The notes: a model not told the origin generated them from the sequence alone. DNA of 64,000 nt from Aquiflexum gelatinilyticum (GCF_024741135.1 NZ_JANSUY010000024.1:1-64000), one strand, 5' to 3'. Positions 45,546-54,195 are shown, counted from the stretch's first letter. Translations and numbers: made by a program.

Positions 45546-45779
45546 TTATTGGCGGGAGCAAGTAAAACCATCCTTGAAGGCATGGAATACCTGATTGAAA
45601 AAAAGCTTGCAGACCTTTCTATTGCTTGGAAAATGGCCTCGGTCATACCGGCGGCTTATTTAGGAATCGGTTTTCAAAAACCAAATGCTAAGACCGACCT
45701 CGCATTTTTCAAACTCGGAGACGGCGGAAAAATTAAAATCCACAAAGTCGTTAAGAACGGAGAGGTTTTCAAAATGTGA
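45546..45779 (+). pseudogene. C-terminal remainder of NagA beyond the in-frame UGA
   Basis: In the same frame as the preceding NagB-NagA fusion, starting directly after TGA (45543-45545). It encodes about 77 residues: LLAGASKTILEGMEYL, then AYLGIGFQKPNAKTDLAFF and an ending NGEVFKM. These are the last helix-strand of the NagA barrel and the C-terminal beta-sandwich. It is not a gene by itself. It would be joined to the fusion if the UGA were a recent nonsense mutation, a sequencing error, or read through. A TTG at 45549 could allow reinitiation, but this fragment has no function alone. Confidence 0.8.
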
Positions 45780-45899
45780 CGTGAAACAGACCTTTCACGA
45801 CAAATTTTTTTTATTCGCGACATTTTTTGTCGTGAATTAAGAATAAATTGTCGCAAATATTAAATTCACGACAAAAAAATACATATATTTGTCGCGAAT
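45777..45899 (+). promoter_or_regulatory. Clustered operator-like repeats upstream of the Fic gene
   Basis: Seven copies of a 10-12 bp element, consensus TTTCRCGACAAA in alternating orientation: 45777-45786 (reverse, one mismatch), 45793-45804 (forward), 45813-45822 (forward, ATTCGCGACA), 45826-45837 (reverse), 45848-45856 (reverse, partial), 45864-45875 (forward), 45888-45899 (reverse). Copies 3 and 4 form an inverted repeat with a 5-bp TTTTT spacer; copies 6 and 7 form a wider one around the predicted -7 element. The likely binder is the winged-helix N-terminus of the downstream Fic protein (inference). Confidence 0.75.
45884..45891 (+). promoter_or_regulatory. -7 promoter element of the Fic gene
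   Basis: TATATTTG matches TAnnTTTG, 16 bp before the ATG at 45908. Its TTTG is shared with the last copy of the repeated element, so binding there would block transcription. Confidence 0.55.
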
Positions 45900-45907
45900 A
45901 GAAAGAG

Positions 45908-47296
45908 ATGAAAATTCCAAAAACCAAAGAATTAAATGCCATCAAGGAAATTTTGGTAAAATTTCCTGAAGGAATCACTTTGGAAGAAATCAAAGAAAAT
46001 CTTGATTTTGAAATAGAGCTAAGAACATTACAGAGAAGACTCAAAATCCTAAAAGAAAAGGGAGAAGTTTATGTAACAGGAGGATCAAAGGCGACAAAAT
46101 ACCATCCAGTCTATGAAAAAAATGTGGTCAGGGAAAGTGAACCACCAAAGTATATCGTTGAAAAAAAGGAAGAAATTCCAATTTCCAAAGAAGGAAAAAA
46201 AATCAAAGATGCTTTGGAGAAACCATTGATCAGCAGACCAAAAGTAGGGTACAACAGGCAGTTCTTGGAATCCTACCGACCCAATGTAGACCAATACCTC
46301 TCAGAAAAAGAGATCAAAACACTGACAGAATTGGGTAAAACCGGAAATCAAAACCAACCGGCAGGAACCCATGCCAAAGAGGTTTTGAGCAGGTTGCTGA
46401 TTGACCTGAGTTGGAATTCCAGTCGATTGGAAGGAAATACCTATTCCTTATTGGATACTCAGAGGTTGGTGAATTTCGGAGAATCTGCCGATGGAAAATC
46501 CATCGAAGAATCCCAAATGATCCTCAACCATAAAGAGGCTATAGAATTTTTGGTATTGCTAGGGGATGATTTGGAATTCAATTCCTATATCATTCTTAAT
46601 TTACATGCCCTCTTGGCTGATAACCTGCTGCAGGACCAGAATTCCATAGGCAGGCTGAGGTCCATTCCGGTAGGAATCCATAAATCGGCCTATACGCCAT
46701 TGGCAATTCCACAACTGATAGCAGACCAATTTGAGTTGATCTTGCAAAAAGTCAAGGAGATTCAGAATCCCTTTGAGCAAGCCTTCTTCATTATGGTGCA
46801 TTTCCCTTATTTGCAGCCATTTGATGATGTCAACAAACGGACCTCGAGACTTGCTGCAAATATTCCGTTCTTCAAACATAACCTGTCTCCTCTTTCGTTT
46901 GTGGATGTCCCAAATGAGGTCTATGTACAGGCGATTTTGGGGGTTTATGAGCTCAACAGGATTGAATTGCTGAAGGATGTATTTATTTGGGCTTATGAAA
47001 GATCAGCAATCCGGTATGCTGCTATCAGACAAACAGTAGGAGAACCTGATGCATTTAGGACCCGATACAGAAATGAAATCAGAGAACTTGTCACTGAGAT
47101 CATTTCAAATAACCTGAGTCCAAAAGAAGGATCGGAAAGGATCAAAAGGAAAGCTAATCAAATCCTGAAAACCGATCAGCATAAGTTTATTGAATATGTG
47201 GAATCAGAATTACTCGGTGTCCATGAAGGGAGTTTTGCACGGTTCAGGGTTTCTCCTGCTGAATTCCATATTTGGAAAGAAAACTGGTCAAGGTAA
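45908..47296 (+). CDS. Fic-domain protein with N-terminal winged helix and non-canonical Fic motif
   Basis: 462 residues. Residues about 5-65 form a winged helix (GITLEEIKENLDFEIELRT LQRRL region). A charged linker follows (70-110), then a Fic fold. The inhibitory helix motif [S/T]xxxE[G/N] is seen as SSRLEGN at 171-177. The Fic loop reads QPFDDVNKRTSR at 303-314, with Gln303 where canonical HPFxxGN(G/K)R has the catalytic His; Asn309, Lys310 and Arg311 remain. AMPylation of the standard kind is therefore doubtful; another nucleotide transfer or a purely regulatory role is possible. The operator array directly upstream suggests autoregulation. No partner antitoxin gene is adjacent. Confidence 0.88.
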   Translation: MKIPKTKELNAIKEILVKFPEGITLEEIKENLDFEIELRTLQRRLKILKEKGEVYVTGGSKATKYHPVYEKNVVRESEPPKYIVEKKEEIPISKEGKKIKDALEKPLISRPKVGYNRQFLESYRPNVDQYLSEKEIKTLTELGKTGNQNQPAGTHAKEVLSRLLIDLSWNSSRLEGNTYSLLDTQRLVNFGESADGKSIEESQMILNHKEAIEFLVLLGDDLEFNSYIILNLHALLADNLLQDQNSIGRLRSIPVGIHKSAYTPLAIPQLIADQFELILQKVKEIQNPFEQAFFIMVHFPYLQPFDDVNKRTSRLAANIPFFKHNLSPLSFVDVPNEVYVQAILGVYELNRIELLKDVFIWAYERSAIRYAAIRQTVGEPDAFRTRYRNEIRELVTEIISNNLSPKEGSERIKRKANQILKTDQHKFIEYVESELLGVHEGSFARFRVSPAEFHIWKENWSR

Positions 47297-47331
47297 AGAC
47301 CAAATTTTTGCCTTGACCTTTCTTTATTTTT
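47285..47331 (+). terminator. Terminator of the Fic gene
   Basis: Stem GGTCAAGG/CCTTGACC (47285-47292 with 47310-47317), a loop of 17 bases, followed by TTTCTTTATTTTTT. The left arm lies inside the last codons of the Fic gene; the T run enters the end of the convergent oxidoreductase gene. Confidence 0.7.
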
Positions 47332-48340
47332 TATCCAATAATTCTCTCACAGAAACAGATTTACCACCAAGCTTTTTGCTGATATCCGCCGCTTCCATAA
47401 AAGCCAAAATTTCAAGAGTTTCTTCAGGCTGCACAGGCACGACGCCCGTCTCAAAATATTTTACAATATCCAAAAGTAAAGGCTCATATCCGGCATAAGG
47501 GCCTAAAACCACGTTTCCCGTTTGGGTAAAAACCGTTCCTCCATAATCATGCTTGCCTGTTCGGGTTCCTCTAAAAGTCCCGACTCTTCCATCTTCCCAA
47601 ATCCCGGTGACCACATCTGTATCATTGGTAGACACCCTCACAACCGACTCACATCCTGTGCCCATTACGGTAAATAAGGTTTCCACTCCGTGAATCCCAT
47701 ACCAAAACAAATCCGGATGCGAAGGTTCCAATTCGGCAGGGCTAAATGTAATGACACCTATAACGGTGCTTTTGTCAATTTTTTCTATCCCTGTAATGTA
47801 CCTCAGGGAAGAAGCGGAAAAAACCGGGATTTTGTATTGTAGGGAAGCTTCAAAGATGGCCTTGGCATCTTTCAGAGAAGCCGTCATAGGTTTGTCTATA
47901 AACATGCGCTTCCCTGCTTTGAATACTTCCATAGCCTGCTCCAAATGAAGTTTCCCATCATTGGTTTCTAATAACACCACATCTACTTTTTGAAGTAAGT
48001 CTGCGATTGAACCTACGATTTCCACTCCCATTTTATGAATTTCTTCAGTGTAACCCGGTATTCTATCCATGCTCGATTTGATATCCTTACTTCCAAAAGG
48101 ATAAGCGGCGACGACATGGTAACCAAAATACATTTGGTCATCTTTATGTCCATTCAATACCTTGGTAAAGGCGATACTGTGCGACGTATCCAATCCAATT
48201 ATTCCGACTTTTTTTCCCTGGGAGTTCTTTACTTGATCTGAAGAAAAACCGAACGAATTTCCATAAAATCCCATACCGATACTGGCTATTGTGGAAGTTT
48301 TTAAAAATAATCTTCTGGAATTACGGCATTTATTTTTCAT
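47324..48340 (-). CDS. Gfo/Idh/MocA family oxidoreductase with Tat-like leader
   Basis: 338 residues. Leader NSRRLFLKTSTIASIGMGFYG has the twin Arg and a weakly hydrophobic core, so Tat export is probable. Rossmann start VGIIGLDTSHSIAFTKVLNG; the usual EKP motif appears as IDKPMTASLKDA (Asp in place of Glu, Lys and Pro kept). The C-terminal domain is shorter than in the two other exported oxidoreductases of this region. Substrate unknown. Confidence 0.85.
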   Translation of the reverse strand: MKNKCRNSRRLFLKTSTIASIGMGFYGNSFGFSSDQVKNSQGKKVGIIGLDTSHSIAFTKVLNGHKDDQMYFGYHVVAAYPFGSKDIKSSMDRIPGYTEEIHKMGVEIVGSIADLLQKVDVVLLETNDGKLHLEQAMEVFKAGKRMFIDKPMTASLKDAKAIFEASLQYKIPVFSASSLRYITGIEKIDKSTVIGVITFSPAELEPSHPDLFWYGIHGVETLFTVMGTGCESVVRVSTNDTDVVTGIWEDGRVGTFRGTRTGKHDYGGTVFTQTGNVVLGPYAGYEPLLLDIVKYFETGVVPVQPEETLEILAFMEAADISKKLGGKSVSVRELLDKK

Positions 48341-48411
48341 AAGACTGCTTTTTTGAAATGGGAAATTTTGGATGAATTTATTTAAATTTATTCTTTAAAC
48401 CCATTACCACT

Positions 48412-48789
48412 ATGAAACATGTAAGCGTTGGCTGGTTTGAAATTCCGGTCGAAAATATGGAAAGAGCAATGGCTTTTTACGAAGCTGTTTTTGATTGTAA
48501 GCTTGATCGTCACAAAATGGGTCCCATCGATATGGCCTGGTTTCCTTGGGATGAAAGCAGACTCGGTGCAGGAGGAAGTCTGGTCAAAGCCGAAGGGTTT
48601 TACAAACCAAGCACAGAGGGCACCAAAATCTATTTTTCATCTGAAGACGTAAATGTCGAACTCAACAGAATCGAAAAAGCTGGGGGAAAAATCATGCAGC
48701 CCAAAACCCAAATAACACCTGATATTGGATTTATGGCATTGTTCCATGATTCGGAGGGAAATGAAATTGCACTCCATTCAAAGCAATAA
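48412..48789 (+). CDS. VOC-superfamily (glyoxalase/bleomycin-resistance fold) protein
   Basis: 125 residues forming two beta-alpha-beta3 units: VGWFEIPVENMERAMAFYEAVF at the start and a second unit ending IALHSKQ. The conserved EGNEIALHS end carries the Glu ligand usually seen in metal-binding VOC proteins. YafE/YcjG-like small cytoplasmic members are mostly of unknown function. Monocistronic, followed by its own terminator. Confidence 0.88.
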   Translation: MKHVSVGWFEIPVENMERAMAFYEAVFDCKLDRHKMGPIDMAWFPWDESRLGAGGSLVKAEGFYKPSTEGTKIYFSSEDVNVELNRIEKAGGKIMQPKTQITPDIGFMALFHDSEGNEIALHSKQ

Positions 48790-48793
48790 GGCT

Positions 48794-48836
48794 AAAATGA
48801 GCCAAAGGCGGAATTCAACCTGTGGCTCATTTTTCA
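48794..48836 (+). terminator. Terminator after the VOC gene
   Basis: An 11-bp stem AAAATGAGCCA/TGGCTCATTTT (48794-48804 with 48823-48833) with an 18-base loop, then T-rich sequence. Confidence 0.85.
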
Positions 48837-48915
48837 TTTTTTCCCTAAACTATATTTTTGCGCTTTTTTTAAATTCCAAAGGGCTAAAAAGAAGGTGAAA
48901 ATTGAAGTTGCCTCT

Positions 48916-51900
48916 TTAATAAACAGGTAATAAAATAACAAATGAAGCGCCTTCCCCATTTTTCTTTTCCAAGAGCAATGAGCCGTTATGCCCTTGCGTT
49001 ATAATCTCATAACTTAAACTGAGACCCAATCCAGTTCCTTCCCCTGTAGGTTTGGTGGTAAAAAAAGGCTCAAAAATTTTCTCCTGATTCTCAATAGGTA
49101 TTCCTGGACCATTATCCGAAATCCTGATTCCGACTTTATCCCCGGCCATAAAAGTGGAAATCGAAACCTCAGGTTCATATCCTTCAGGGTTGTTTTTGCT
49201 TTTCTCCCAAACCGCATCAAATGCATTTCCAATAATATTGATAAGAACCTGGCCAATCTCCTGTCCGGAAATTTTGACTTTCTTCAAATTTGGATGGAAA
49301 TCTTTTTTAACTGCCGTAAAAAAACCCGGATTATGAGCTCCTTTGCTGTTGTAGGTTAGATCGATGTATTTTTCGACAAGATTATTGATTTCAACAATTT
49401 CAAAAGTTGATTTCCCCTGACGCGTATGCTGCATCATTGACCTTACAATTGCATCCGCTCTCTTTCCATGTTCCTCAATTAACCCCGCATTGATTTTTAT
49501 ATTTTCCATCAAATAATCAATTTCAACTTGGTTATTATCCCTTATTGCCTGGGTCAATTCATCGACCAATTCACCGGAAAGAGCGGCAAAATTATTCACA
49601 AAATTGAGAGGATTCTTTATTTCATGGGCAATACCAGTCGCTAGCCTTCCCAAGGAGGCCATTTTCTCCGCTTGGATCAACTGATTTTGAGCAGCTTTAA
49701 GTTCTTGGTAAGCTTTTTCTAATTCTTGAATTTTTTCCAATTCTAATGCTTTTTTTTCGTTGTCAGCTTTTAATGCCCTTGCCTGCGCTTCTGAAGCCAA
49801 TGACCTTGCTATCGCCGCTTCCGCATGGAGTTCTGCTTCCCGCAATTTTGCAATTTCTCGTTCTTTTCGTAACACCCGTCTTCTCTGGACTCTATCAAAA
49901 GAAAAAATAACTATACCGAAAATAAATATTAAGATCAAAAATGCCCACCAACGGAGCCACCATATTGGCTTTACCATAAAAGTATATGTCATTGGCTCCG
50001 ATGATTCCACTCCACTGTCATTGATAGCCACTACTTCAAGTGTATAGGATTTGGACCAAAAAAAAGCCGGTAAATTGGTGTATCGCAGACGCTTTTGATT
50101 TGTCTCTAGCGACCATTCTTCATCATAGCCCAACAGTCTGGTTTTGTATCTTACCCCCGAAATATTTGAAAAACTAAGTGCCGAATATTCAAATATTGCT
50201 TCATTACGGCCTTCTGTTCGATAAGAAATGAGAACAGACGTAAGCTTTACAGGTGGGGGTATATTGTTTTTTCTGTCTAATAAGGGATTATAAATTGATA
50301 AGCCATTTGCAGTACCGAAATAAACAAGCCCATCTTTATCCACCTTGACAGAACCATAAAGCCATACTTCATCATCTATCAACCCATCTTGTTTGGTTAC
50401 TTTTTTGATAACTTCCCCACTTTCAATATCAACTTCTGCAAGACCGCTGTTGGTACCTACCCAGAGATTTTGAGTTTTGGGTGCCAAAGCAAAACTAACA
50501 GCATTATTAGCAGGTAATCCATTTTCTTTGGTGATATGATTCAAGATTGCACCTGTGTCCTGGTCAAGTAGCAGTAGGCCTTCTTGCGTACCAACCCACA
50601 TTTTACCGTTTTTCCATAATAATTTTTCAATATGATTTGTTGGAGAACCATTTTGGGTTGACCAGAACTGCTCAAAAAGATTAGAATCGGTTGGTAAGTC
50701 AGCATTCTCAGAAAGGTATTCTCTGGTTATCTTTTTGGTGCTACGGTAAATACCTTTGTCCACTGTACCCACCCATAAGTATCCATTTCCATCGAAGGCT
50801 ATCGATTTATTTAATACCGGAGGTAGTCCTGACTCGATACCAAAGGAGTATATTTTTCCAGAAACAACTCCAATTATACTCCTTAAACCCGCAAACCAAA
50901 TTGAGCCTAGGTCTTCATTCTCAGGAGAACCCTTTATGAAAAGATTTTCAGAAGCAATAATAGGTGGGCTGTCAGGAATTGTAAAGATTATTCCTTGCTT
51001 TCCATTGATATTGATGGTTCTGATATCTTCAGCCTCTTTCAAAATCAATTTCTGATCAAAGACAAGCCCATTCAAACCTTGTGTAGTTGCTATCCAAATC
51101 CTACCCTCAGAATCAATTTCGAGACCATTTACCCAATCTCCTGTAAGACCATCTGCTTGGGTAATATAGGTAGAAGTACCCTCTTCGGAAATGCATGAAA
51201 CACCTCCCTCAGTCCCTGCCAAAAGCCGAAACGGGTAAGTACCAGAAGGAACCCTCAGTATAGAATTTACTTTAGCAGAGGGTAAAATGGGCTTTTCACC
51301 AGCTATAGAACGGGTACTGAAATTCTCAAAAGCATTGAAATTAAATCTTAGTTTTGAAATCCCACCGGATTGGGCAATCCAAACGTTACCTTCCCTGTCT
51401 TTGCTTACATTAAAGACGTTATCGCTCAACAATCCGTTAGACCTAGTGAAATGGCCTATAATTTCTCCTGATTTTTGATTGAATCTGATAATCCCGTTGA
51501 CTCCGCTTACCGCCCATACATTTCCTTCAGTCACAGTTGCTAAGCTTGCTATATTGGATTGTTTTAATTGGGCAATTTTCTTTGGATCGGTTGATTCATT
51601 TTGAAAAAGCAGGACTTCTCCATTTTGACGGTAAGCCCAAATTTTCCCTTTCTCATCTTCTAGAATGGAGGCGAAATTTTGATCTTCAGAGATTTTGTCG
51701 GAAGAATAAATCAATTGGATTTTATTGCCTGATATCCGAACAAGTTGGCCTCCCCCAATCCCTGCCAAAATTCCTGTCTTCCCTGAAAAAAGTGTGGTAA
51801 TCTGTTGTGGTGTACTGCCTTTCTTTTCGATATTTAAAACATCTACTTCTAAATTGTTTTTTTCATTGATATGGTATTTCAAAAATCCTTTCGCAACAGT

Positions 51901-52356
51901 ACCCACCCAAACCATCCCACTGCTATCCACTGCTATTTGATTGAGATTGACGATTTCGGAATAAAGAGTTTTACCCCCAAATTCTGAAGTAAAAGTTAAC
52001 CTCCTCCCATTTTTATAATTAGATACAGGCTCCTCTGAAACCACCAATCCGGAATTGGAAGTAACCCAAAGGTATCCTAATTTATCTTCCACTATCTGCC
52101 AAACCCCAAGGTCTTTGACACCTTCCTTTTGAACATAAAGATCCATCTTGGTTCCATCAAAACGAATCAAGCCAGAAGAGTGAACAGCCATCCACATAAA
52201 TCCCTCACTGTCTTGAAAAACATTTGTAACCATGGCTGAAGGCAATGGATTCAATTCATTGTCAGGGGTATAATGAACAAAGGGCAGCTCTTGGGCTACC
52301 ACTTTGAAACTAAAAATGAATAAAATAGAAATGGCTAAACAAAAACGGAGGTTCAT
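48916..52356 (-). CDS. Two-component propeller sensor histidine kinase
   Basis: 1146 residues. Signal (about 1-21), then a large periplasmic sensor of two seven-bladed regulator propellers (repeats such as GFMWMAVHSSGLIRFDG, GYLWVTSNSGLVV, NVWIAQSGGISKLRF) to about 690, a Y_Y_Y domain (about 705-790), one transmembrane helix (about 795-818) and a long Ala/Glu/Lys-rich coiled coil (820-890). The histidine kinase core has His910 in TGIAHEIKNPLNFVNN and ATP-binding boxes NIIGNAFDA, ISDNGPGIP, GEGTGLGLSLSY. There is no receiver or AraC domain, unlike hybrid SusR-type regulators. No response regulator is nearby, so its partner is encoded elsewhere. It lies 26 bp downstream of the lipoprotein gene 52383-53741, which may help it sense. 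Confidence 0.93.
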   Translation of the reverse strand: MNLRFCLAISILFIFSFKVVAQELPFVHYTPDNELNPLPSAMVTNVFQDSEGFMWMAVHSSGLIRFDGTKMDLYVQKEGVKDLGVWQIVEDKLGYLWVTSNSGLVVSEEPVSNYKNGRRLTFTSEFGGKTLYSEIVNLNQIAVDSSGMVWVGTVAKGFLKYHINEKNNLEVDVLNIEKKGSTPQQITTLFSGKTGILAGIGGGQLVRISGNKIQLIYSSDKISEDQNFASILEDEKGKIWAYRQNGEVLLFQNESTDPKKIAQLKQSNIASLATVTEGNVWAVSGVNGIIRFNQKSGEIIGHFTRSNGLLSDNVFNVSKDREGNVWIAQSGGISKLRFNFNAFENFSTRSIAGEKPILPSAKVNSILRVPSGTYPFRLLAGTEGGVSCISEEGTSTYITQADGLTGDWVNGLEIDSEGRIWIATTQGLNGLVFDQKLILKEAEDIRTININGKQGIIFTIPDSPPIIASENLFIKGSPENEDLGSIWFAGLRSIIGVVSGKIYSFGIESGLPPVLNKSIAFDGNGYLWVGTVDKGIYRSTKKITREYLSENADLPTDSNLFEQFWSTQNGSPTNHIEKLLWKNGKMWVGTQEGLLLLDQDTGAILNHITKENGLPANNAVSFALAPKTQNLWVGTNSGLAEVDIESGEVIKKVTKQDGLIDDEVWLYGSVKVDKDGLVYFGTANGLSIYNPLLDRKNNIPPPVKLTSVLISYRTEGRNEAIFEYSALSFSNISGVRYKTRLLGYDEEWSLETNQKRLRYTNLPAFFWSKSYTLEVVAINDSGVESSEPMTYTFMVKPIWWLRWWAFLILIFIFGIVIFSFDRVQRRRVLRKEREIAKLREAELHAEAAIARSLASEAQARALKADNEKKALELEKIQELEKAYQELKAAQNQLIQAEKMASLGRLATGIAHEIKNPLNFVNNFAALSGELVDELTQAIRDNNQVEIDYLMENIKINAGLIEEHGKRADAIVRSMMQHTRQGKSTFEIVEINNLVEKYIDLTYNSKGAHNPGFFTAVKKDFHPNLKKVKISGQEIGQVLINIIGNAFDAVWEKSKNNPEGYEPEVSISTFMAGDKVGIRISDNGPGIPIENQEKIFEPFFTTKPTGEGTGLGLSLSYEIITQGHNGSLLLEKKNGEGASFVILLPVY

Positions 52357-52382
52357 CTAATGAATATAATCATTTGCATCAA

Positions 52383-53741
52383 TTAATTCCTGATTCCACC
52401 TGTGCCATTAAAAGCAGATAATGTATTAGTGGCCTCAATCAATCTGGTATTCATTATCCTTGAACCTGCTGATTGGGAGATTGAATGTCTGTCATTGACA
52501 CCCTCACCACATGTACCAAGCTCTTCGCATCCTACAGCTTCACAATGAATCAATAATGCCTGATTATAATTATCCCATATTTCAAAAACTCCATCAACCT
52601 CCCTAAGTGCACCTCTTCGGCTGACTACGTTCAACTCAGCAGTAAGCAATTCTTTAAGGAACATTTCAATTTCCGATGTCCCTACAGGTTTTAGAATTTC
52701 CAGGGCTGTTTTGATTTTTTTGTTCCCAAACTGAAAAGGTTCAGTCAACAAGAGTTTTTCGATTTGTTTTAGGAATTCCAAAATTTCTTCCTCAGTGTAA
52801 TCACCCTTAGATGATCCACAATAATTTAACTGATCGACCCAATAATCGGTACATTCAGCGGTGCCTTCGACAATTCCTTCTTTTAATTCACGTGTTGTTT
52901 TTTCTGAATCTATTTCGAATCCAAAATTGATGCAAGATCCATCTGTCTCATCAGTGCAAAAGTGCACACTCGATGGTGTCGTTGCTTTATAACTGAGCTT
53001 AAGCAACTCGTCGGTAGTTTCTACAAAATATTCACCTTTCAAAACCTGGAAGGAAAAGGATCCGTCTTCTGAGGTCATTACTGATCCCAATATTTTATTT
53101 GTTGCTTTGCTCTTCAAAAATATTTCAATTTCAGGAATTCCTGATTCAGAGTTTTGCTTGACCCCATCCGCATTTGCATCAATAAAAATACTGCCACAAA
53201 TTTCTGTAACACCCTCACAAGGACCCATTATTTTGCATTTTTCTCTTTTGGCATTCCTCGTGATACTGCTTTCGATAACCCCAAGAGGGATATCGCCTGC
53301 AAAAGTCATGGAAAAGTTTTTACTTTCATCTTTTCCGATTTCAATATTCCAAGTAATCCCTTTTGAATCCAATTTAGATGATTGAACGGGTTCCCATGAG
53401 GAAGGAACGCCGGCACATGGGGGAACCTGAAGAAAAAATTTCTCCAAATCTGAAGATTTGCCTGTGCCGCTAACTTTATAATAAAATGTTGTACTTGTAA
53501 CCCCATCTATTTTCTCAACATTTCTTCCCACAAATTCTACATCATAATTGTTAATCCTTGCTTTTTCAAATTCACCCAGCTGATCTGCAAAATACCCGGG
53601 TAATTCTACCCTAAAATCTTCCACATTTATATTTCGAAAATTGGCATCAATTTTTTCTATGACGACTTCTTGATTAGAAAACTGACAACCGGAAATGATT
53701 GAAAGTAAAAGTAGAATCAAAAGATTTAGATTATTTTTCAT
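52383..53741 (-). CDS. Lipoprotein with SdrD B-like domain
   Basis: 452 residues, lipobox SIISGC with Cys19. The N-terminal half (20-180) has no recognised family. An SdrD B-type domain lies at about 182-260 (CGSIFIDANADGVKQNSESGIPEIEIFLKS, with a calcium-binding DANADG loop), followed by a helical, cysteine-containing C-terminal region (about 290-420). Many Cys pairs suggest disulfides. Upstream of and probably co-transcribed with the histidine kinase (26 bp gap). Function unknown; a ligand-presenting or surface protein is possible. Confidence 0.75.
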   Translation of the reverse strand: MKNNLNLLILLLLSIISGCQFSNQEVVIEKIDANFRNINVEDFRVELPGYFADQLGEFEKARINNYDVEFVGRNVEKIDGVTSTTFYYKVSGTGKSSDLEKFFLQVPPCAGVPSSWEPVQSSKLDSKGITWNIEIGKDESKNFSMTFAGDIPLGVIESSITRNAKREKCKIMGPCEGVTEICGSIFIDANADGVKQNSESGIPEIEIFLKSKATNKILGSVMTSEDGSFSFQVLKGEYFVETTDELLKLSYKATTPSSVHFCTDETDGSCINFGFEIDSEKTTRELKEGIVEGTAECTDYWVDQLNYCGSSKGDYTEEEILEFLKQIEKLLLTEPFQFGNKKIKTALEILKPVGTSEIEMFLKELLTAELNVVSRRGALREVDGVFEIWDNYNQALLIHCEAVGCEELGTCGEGVNDRHSISQSAGSRIMNTRLIEATNTLSAFNGTGGIRN

Positions 53742-54195
53742 AATGTTATCGTTTAATCAATGCAGTTAAAAATTTGATTGTTATTTTTTGCTAGTAGGCT
53801 TAAAAAGCCCTGGATTTTCTAAAATTCCTTTGGCTTGAAGAATCAAAAACAACCTTATAAAACAAATTTAAGATTGCGAAGAACACTTTTATTGGGATGT
53901 AATTCTTTTTGAAATTACTGATTTTTTTAAGAAAAAAACCAGTTTCCCAATCCCATAATTGTTATCATTTACCTACTAAAAATTTTCTAAAATTTAATTT
54001 GGAGAAATTTAGTACAACATTTCAAAAAAAAATTTTTTATATAACACATTATTATAAATTATAATATATTTTTTATTTAAAAAGTTATATTATTATATTT
54101 TGAAACTTTTTCCCGAATCAAAAAAAAAAGCATTAATTAAGTATAATTCACCTGCCTAAAACTTCAAAAAATCATAAATCAAAAAAAGAAGCTGA
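53742..54195. other. Very AT-rich intergenic region
   Basis: 454 bp without a supportable gene. The centre (about 54020-54130) is almost pure A/T, with runs such as AAAAAAAAATTTTTTATATA and repeated TTATATTATTATAT. It could be a curved or easily melted segment, a binding region for nucleoid proteins, or simply the promoter of the minus-strand lipoprotein-kinase operon. No clear TAnnTTTG element for that operon was seen. Confidence 0.5.

Noticed and set aside
45543-45575. Selenocysteine codon in NagA
   Set aside because: No convincing stem-loop of SECIS type follows the UGA, and NagA enzymes do not use selenocysteine or Cys at this position as far as I know.
45549-45779. Separate 76-residue gene starting with TTG
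   Set aside because: It is in frame with the NagA part, directly after a TGA, and contains NagA C-terminal motifs. It is the rest of the fusion, not a gene.
45777-45899. CRISPR-like array
   Set aside because: Units are only 10-12 bp, occur in both orientations and have irregular short spacers. No cas gene is near.
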